Source of the DNA: Diadema setosum
Taxonomy: Eukaryota > Echinodermata > Echinoidea > Diadematoida > Diadematidae
Assembly (NCBI RefSeq): GCF_964275005.1
Contig: NC_092698.1
Coordinates: 29,243,447 to 29,307,446, forward strand
DNA length: 64,000 bases
Direction: 5' to 3'
The position numbers were made by a program, and so were the translations under genes. Shown here piece by piece: positions 57,685-64,000 of this stretch (position 1 is the first letter of the stretch; each line of letters begins with the position of its first letter). The notes under the pieces were generated by a model. That model ran no database searches, was not told the origin of the DNA, and saw only the letters and a program-made list of their open reading frames with translations.

Positions 57685-58291
57685 AACTGCGGCCAGCAGC
57701 CCCATACGCATAGCGTCATAGGGCTGTGAACTGTAGCATACAGGATCATGACGGATATTTTATTGCGGACAAATATCAACTTAAAATCGGGAAAAAATCT
57801 TCAATTTGAAGACTTATTAATAAATTTGAAGTATTGATAACAGAGTTCGTGCAAGGTTTGCTTCTGCAAATAGTTCCTTTCTGTTCAAATTGATGACTAA
57901 ATGTGACTCGGTCGAGAGGAAACTGGGAGAGCTACACTGAATTGACGGCCAGCGCATGCGCACACAGACATCATATCCAGTCAATGGATTCGAAATTTGT
58001 GCGCAGTGATGTGTGCGCCTGCGCTGACCGTCAATTCAGCGTAGCTCTCCCAGATTCCTCTCGACCTAGTCATATTAAGTCATCAATTTGAACAGAAAAT
58101 GACTATTTGTAGAACCAAACCTTGCACGAACCCTGTTGTCAATACTTCAACCTTACTTGTAAGTCTTCAAATTGAAAAATTTTTGTTCGATTTAAGGTTG
58201 ACGTTTGTCCGCAATACTAGCCTGTCATGATCCTAAATGCTACAATCCGCAGCCCCATTACGATATGTGTATTGGGCTGCTGGTCGCAGTT
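57685..58291. mobile_element. Large foldback element (~600 bp)
   Basis: Two arms of about 290 bp are imperfect reverse complements. AACTGCGGCCAGCAGCCC at the left matches GGGCTGCTGGTCGCAGTT at the right, and GGAGAGCTACACTGAATTGA pairs with TCAATTCAGCGTAGCTCTCC near the centre at about 57988. An extra copy of AGCAGCCCCATACGCAT precedes the left end. Confidence 0.75.
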
Positions 58292-59599
58292 TATGAAATA
58301 TGGATTTTCGCAAAAACTGCAGGATATTTCGAGGAGAACTTTTTACTGTATATTTAGGATGTACAAAACATCACATTTCCGCATTCAAAAAGTAGTGCCA
58401 GTGTTGCTGGAACGAAACCCATTTTCTAAGCCTCTTTTTCCGCTTCACCCCATGGCCTATAAGGGGTGCTTGGAGATGCACTGAAATGTGCTTCCGGTCT
58501 TAATCCAGATTAATCAGACAATGCATGCACTGCAAAATACTGTGGCCAAGCAGCCATTTGGAGTGAAATTCCAACTGTGTGAACCTTGTCAATTGTATAC
58601 CCGGCGCCGTAATATCACTACAGGAGGTCTCAACATTGTCTATTTTCTGTCCATCCCAGATTATCTTGCTGTCAACCTTAGGCATTCTTCACAAGAAGAT
58701 GTGCTGGTTAAAATGTGTGAAAGGAAATTCCAAAGGAAAAAAAAAAAATAAGATAAAAGGTTGAAGGCCAGTGTACCTGGTCACACATTCTACTTTCCAG
58801 ACATGACATAAGCAAGAAATAATGTTATCAGTAAATCAGGCAGATACAAATGAATGAACACTGAGTTGCTTTGAAATATTTGAATAAGGGTAAGTGGTAA
58901 ATTTTAGCCCACAATGTAGCAAAACTAACTATAACAATTTGCTGACTCAAACCCTCCAATGGCGAGTCCAGTAATAAATGTTATCCGTTGATACAGATAG
59001 AGATAGTATAAAAAAAAACAAACAAAAAAAAACAAAACATAATTTTGTGGGCGGGGGGGGGGGGGGATCAGTGGTTGAGATCAGAAGACTTTTTTCAAAT
59101 ATATATGAATAACATACCAAACACTTATACAGTGGCAGGATATGACTGCATAAGGAAAAAGAGCTATCTCAGAATGCTGACTGCTGCAATCACTTTACGC
59201 TAAATTCAGAATTGCACAGTAACATGAGTTGTTGTTTGCAGCTACTCTAAAATTTATTGCAAGGATATATGGGCCATTCTCCATTTTTCTAGCTCAAACA
59301 TTTCTGGCAATATCATTGTCAAAGTAACATTTGAATACGTTTAGACGAGGCAATGGAAACACTGAGCAATTCGTCAATCATTTATCAATGATTAAGACCT
59401 TGTTGATGTAGACTGGCGTTATTAAGGTGATTGATAAGTTATAAAAATAAGTTGTTCCATGGTCAAGTTAAATTAAGATTAGAAAACTGGAAATAGCTCA
59501 CACTTTCTCACCCTATGTAAGGTGTTTTTACTTTGCACATTCTTGTAAATGACAAAGAAATATGATGTCATATCACTACCATTTTGCTAGAGTACAACT

Positions 59600-60180
59600 T
59601 TAGGGCAAAACATCTCTTGAACTTCTTTTCAAGTTTTCCATCCATTCAAAAGAAGTTTGGCGTACATGTTCAGCGCAATGCAAAGTGTGTTGCCATGGTA
59701 ACAGCACTTATGGCCCTCAAAATTATGTAAAGGCTTTGGGAACAACTTTCTTCCCCAGTTTTTAAGCCATTCAAACAATATTTGGCACACATGTTGAGTT
59801 TAAGGTAAAGTTATGCAAAACATACATTTCTAAACTGTAGTGGAAAGAATGTTGCTATTGTCACATAACATTGTAATGGCCCTCACAAAACAGGGAAAAA
59901 GCTTGTGGATCTTTTTTTCCCTCTCCTGTTTTGCAGTGATTCAGACAAAATTTGGTACACTTGTACTTGATTTATAGTTGCAGGATAAATTTTAAATAGA
60001 AAGTAAATGTGCATTGCTAGAGTAACAGTGCATAATCGCCGTAAAATCATGACAAAGCCTTGCACATTGAAATTCTTCAACTGTTTGTAGGTATTTCAGA
60101 AAAATTTGGCACAGGGTGATTGCAAGGTAAATTTGAGCATGACAAGTTTTTCAAGAGCAGCTGTGTTTGTAGTTAATGAG
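59600..60180. repeat. Degenerate ~150-170 bp tandem repeat
   Basis: Four diverged units each contain a TTC...CAAACAATATTTGGCACAC-like block (about 59650, 59775, 59945 and 60095) followed by CATTGCTAGAGTAACAGTG- or TGCCATGGTAACAGC-like blocks. Confidence 0.5.
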
Positions 60181-60490
60181 AAAACAGATATCAAACCATT
60201 GTAAGTTGATAGTAAATGTACGTAAAGTTCATGTAAACTTGCATTGGTCCAACATAAATGAAAGAAAAAGTCAATATGTCAGTTTCTTCAAGTTCCACTT
60301 TCAGGGCTGCCTGCTGAATGTCTTCTTGCACGAGTAGCTGCCACTTTCTTGATTTGAAAAGTCACATTTTGTTTCCAGCAAGTCCCAGAGAGACAGCAAT
60401 GTCATCCTACACCGATCTTGCAGTTACAGATGTAAGAGTTGAGGTGAACTGCATGACAAGGGCTAAACAAACAAGAAAAAGAGAGAAAAA

Positions 60491-61757
60491 CTAGAAATGT
60501 CGCTATGGCGACTGATGCCTCCGCCATAATGCATGATTCACCCAATAGGCGTATAGTACAATGTCTTCACAATGTGTGATCCATGACAGTTTCACATAAC
60601 TGGCAAAATATTGAAATGACAGGTTTATCAGAAATGTCTTGTGGGTTTGTTATAATTTTCTAAGAGTGCAGGCACACATATTTGGGGAAATGAGAATTTT
60701 TACTAATTCTGACGGACCCTTTTAGTAAGTTTATGCATTGGGTAATTTCCAAGGTATGAAGAAAGAGTGTAAATGACGGTACAAAATATATTTTTTTGGG
60801 GGGAGGGGCATTGCAACCTGGCCTTTGACCCTTAACCTTTGACCTTCTGGCTCGAAATATCCCGGAGAATCTCCGTTAGGTAATGCATGTATCAAGTTTT
60901 GAAACTAATAATGCAAGCATTGCATATACTAGTATATGAGGGAAATAGTAACATTTTGAGGAGTTGACCGTGACCTTTGACCCCCGACTATTGACCCATG
61001 ACCCCTAAATTCCCTAGATAATCTCTGCTAGTCAGTACATGCGTATGTACCAAGTTCCACGAAGATACATTGAACCATTTGCGAGAAAAGTGATATTGCA
61101 ACATTTTCATCTAACCATTGACCTTTTGACCTTTGACCTTATGACATGAAACTCTCTCTGGAGAATCTTTACGCAGTAGTATATGTCCACACCAAGTTTC
61201 AAGAAAATACCTTCGGGCATTGCATAGATATGGGGGAAATTGCAACATTTGTAGCATTTGACCTTGACCTTTTGACCTCTTGCCAATGTCACTAAAATCT
61301 ACTCAACTAATTGTCCCATCATACATCACCCTTGGACCAAGTTTGGTGAAAGCTGCTTCATCCAGTGTTGAGTTATCACATAAACAGATAAATTTTAGGA
61401 TTTGACCTTGATCTTTGACCTCAGTCTGATTTCACTGAAAAACTAATCAAGTAATTGTCCTATCATACATCATCCTCCAACAAAGTTGGGTGAAATTTAC
61501 TCCATCCAGTCTTGAGTTATCGCGTAAACGGTTACAATTTCATGATTTGACCTTGACCTTTGACCTTTGACCTTTAGCCGATTTCACCCCAAATCTAATC
61601 AAATAATTGCCCCATCATACTTCATACTTGGACCAAGTTTGGTAAAATTCCAGTAAACATTACTCAAGTTATCGCGTAAACGAAAGCGTACGGACGTACG
61701 GACGGACGGACAACCCGAAAACATAATGCCTCCGGTACCACTTCGTGGCGGAGGCAT
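60491..61757 (+). mobile_element. Helentron/HINE-like element, family 2, copy 1
   Basis: The left end has a small hairpin (GTCGCTATGGCGAC) and then ATGCCTCCGCCA. The right end is a hairpin ending TGGCGGAGGCAT (61746-61757), the exact complement of that word, preceded by a (CGGA)n microsatellite. A-rich sequence flanks both sides. The interior has many TTGACCTTTGACC words. Copy 2 is at 62490. Confidence 0.5.
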
Positions 61758-62407
61758 AAAAAGAGAAAAATGGGGAAAATATTAAGTGTTACAAAAATGC
61801 ATAAGGTACACTGTGTAGCAATTGTTTGTAGATTAGGATACCTCCAATTTTCCACCTAATTGCTTAGAGTGATTTCAGCACTTGAACTACATACATCAGC
61901 AACTGACAACCATGGTTGAGTTATTGAGTTGAGTTTTTATGACATTCATTGACCTTGGAATTGACTGTGAAATTTGTTTTTTCTTGAAAAAGTAGAGGAA
62001 CAACGTGACATGTTTCTTTTTTATACTTAGTGAACTTACGCCTGAATAGTCCATGTTTCATGTGATAACTTTAAATCAGCAAATGTAGCCAGGGATCTTA
62101 GATTATGAACCCCCTGACAAAAAGAAGTATCCCTGGATCATAATTCTCAAAATAAAGCCTACTCAACAATGTAAATCAAATTTGGGATTTACAGGTACAC
62201 CCCAAATACATAAAATATGTTGCACTTGTCTGTAGAGAGAGAAAAAAAATCAGCAAGCATTTGTTTTTCTTTCTTTTTTTCTTTCTCTTTTTTAGGGGCA
62301 AAGGAAACCATTTCCAAGGAGTGCATGGGTAGGGTACCTACTGCTGATAAAATTCTGGTTTCCTATGCTTCTTGACTCCTCTTTATCTTCTTAGGTATTG
62401 CTTTGAC

Positions 62408-63751
62408 CAGGGGCGGATCCAGGGAGGACCACAAACGGCGCACGCCCCCCCCCTTTATTTTTTGTTGAAACAAAAGAAATAAAAAGAAACTAGAAATGTC
62501 GCTATGGCGACTGATGCCTCCGCCATAATGCATGATTCTCCCAATAGGTGTATAGTACAATGTCTTCACAATGTGTGATGACAGTTTCACATAAATGGCA
62601 AAATATTGAAATGACAGGTTTGTCAGAAATATCTTGAATGTTCACTTTCCTTGAACTGGGTTTGCTATAATTGTCTAAGAGTGCAGGTACACATATTTGG
62701 GGAATTGAGGATTTTTACTTGACTTCTGACCGTCCCTTTTATAAGTTTATGCATTGAGTAATTCTCAAGGTATGAAGAAAGAGTGTAAGTACAGTACAAA
62801 ATAGTTTTTTTTTTTTTTTTTTTGCATTTAAACCCGGAAATGGCTGGAAATTTCGCAGAGAATCTCCATTAGGTAATACATGTATATATTAAATTTTAAA
62901 ACTAATAATGCAAGCATTGCATATAATATACTAGTATATGACGGAAATAGTAAAATTTTGAGGAGTTGACCTTGACCTCTGACCCCCTGACTATTGACTC
63001 ATGACCCCTAAGTTCCCTGCCAGTCAGTACATGCGTATGTACCAAGTTCCACGAAGATACATTGAACCATTTGCGAGAAAAGTGATATTGCAACATTTTC
63101 ATCTAACCATTGACCTTTTGACCTTTGACCTTATGACATGAAACTCTCTCTGGAGAATCTTTACGCAGTAGTATATGTCCACACCAAGTTTCAAGAAAAT
63201 ACCTTTTGGGCACTGCATAGATATGGGGGAAATAGCAACATTTTTAGCATTTGACCTTGACCTCTTGACCTTTGACCTCTTACCAATGTCACCTAAATCT
63301 ACTCAACTAGTTGCCCCATCATACATCATCCTTGGACCAAGTCTGGTGAAAGCTGCTTCATCCAGTCTGGAGTTATCGCGCGTACAAATACAATTTTATG
63401 ATTTGACCTTGACAATTGACCTTTGACCTTTGGCCGATTTCACCCAAAATCTAATCAAGTAATTGCCCCATCATACTTTATACTTGGACCAAGTTTGGTA
63501 AAATTCCAGTCAATATTGCTCAAGTTATCGCTTAACCCAAGTACGTCCGTACGTCCGTACAGACGTACGGACGTACGGACGTACGTACGGACGGACGGAC
63601 GGACGGACGGACGGACAACCCGAAAACATAATGCCTCCGGCACCACTTCGTGGCGGAGGCATAAAAATGGGGGAGGGGTGCGTGCGCCCCCCCTCCCCCT
63701 TTATTTTTGTAAACACGCCCCCTCTTTACGAAATTCCTGGATCCGCCTCTG
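62408..63751. mobile_element. hAT-like element (GGCGGATCC ends, 8-bp duplication) carrying a nested HINE-like insert
   Basis: The ends are CAGGGGCGGATCCAGG and CCTGGATCCGCCTCTG. GCTTTGAC is duplicated exactly at 62400-62407 and 63752-63759. Without the insert at 62490-63662 it would be about 170 bp, the same size as the copies at 2.0 and 48.6 kb. Confidence 0.8.
62490..63662 (+). mobile_element. Helentron/HINE-like element, family 2, copy 2
   Basis: It has the same ends and order as the 60.5-kb copy, including the terminal hairpin and a longer (GGAC/ACGT)n tract at 63541-63617. It is inserted in an A-rich stretch of the hAT-like element. Confidence 0.5.
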
Positions 63752-63759
63752 GCTTTGAC

Positions 63760-64000
63760 AGTTCCTGCATCTCCTCCTGCTCCTACTCCATCATCTTGTG
63801 TGCAGCATTTCAGCCTATGGCGACTTGCTGGCAGAGTCTTCATCATCTTGTAGTTCCTAAAAAGGAGAAGAAGGAAAAAGCAAAACATGAATACATATTG
63901 TATTGAATTAGAATGATGACGAGGGATGCATGATTGCCACATGCCTACTATGGATTCATTCTTTCAGGGCAATAATGTTTTCATTAATTTCTAGAAATTG
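63760..64000. other. Right edge, nothing assigned
   Basis: CTCCTGCTCCTACTCCATC-like sequence directly after the hAT duplication is more C-rich than usual and could be exonic, but no splice-bounded frame was found. Confidence 0.25.

Overview
The window is animal nuclear DNA, most likely from an echinoderm (sea-urchin-like). Genes are split by GT-AG introns. The best-preserved gene is a metazoan-type ribosomal protein gene. The rest is dense with non-autonomous DNA transposons, poly-G/poly-C runs, CA/TA microsatellites and scattered TAGGCCTA words of the kind common in echinoderm genomes. No bacterial genes, operons or CRISPR arrays are present, so almost all open frames here are chance frames inside repeats.

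Three genes can be assembled exon by exon with matching splice phases. (1) Bases 1-2910, plus strand: the 3' half of a PLP-dependent class V aminotransferase-like gene. Five exons are visible and the gene starts outside the window. Its protein ends in an apparent CaaX prenylation box, which is unexpected for this family. (2) Bases 12836-21864, plus strand: a complete five-exon RPL23 (uL14, 140 aa) gene with a 5' terminal oligopyrimidine tract and three back-to-back palindromes just upstream. (3) Bases 26586-32021, minus strand: a complete four-exon gene for a 97-aa homologue of the small vertebrate protein NCBP2AS2. Weaker coding signals are an HxxCY-type putative zinc-binding exon near 55.8-56.0 kb with a possible first exon at 54.6 kb, and one orphan exon-like segment at 37.8 kb.

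Repeats fill the rest. From 6.2 to 12.5 kb lie an EnSpm/CACTA-like MITE, an old transposon with a transposase remnant, and inside it a 3.35-kb hAT-type element (8-bp target duplication) that carries about ten copies of a ~170-bp satellite. RPL23 intron 2 holds a TTAA-flanked MITE into which an inverted tandem array of eight near-identical 267-bp tRNA-like units has inserted. Downstream of RPL23 an element is inserted into an inverted copy of itself, with 6-bp duplications at both levels. NCBP2AS2 introns hold a Helentron/HINE-like element and hAT fragments. From 33 to 51 kb are two palindromic TTAA MITEs, two related hAT elements with GCGAGCGAGC-rich interiors, a MITE-in-MITE, and a decayed non-LTR retrotransposon on the minus strand. 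A second, 5'-truncated non-LTR element with a nearly intact reverse transcriptase frame lies at 51.5-53.1 kb. The last 4 kb contain two copies of another HINE-like family, one nested in a hAT-like element with an 8-bp duplication.

Exon calls rest on reading splice sites, phase continuity and remembered family sequences. Transposon calls rest on terminal inverted repeats and target-site duplications read directly from the sequence. No search or folding program was run.
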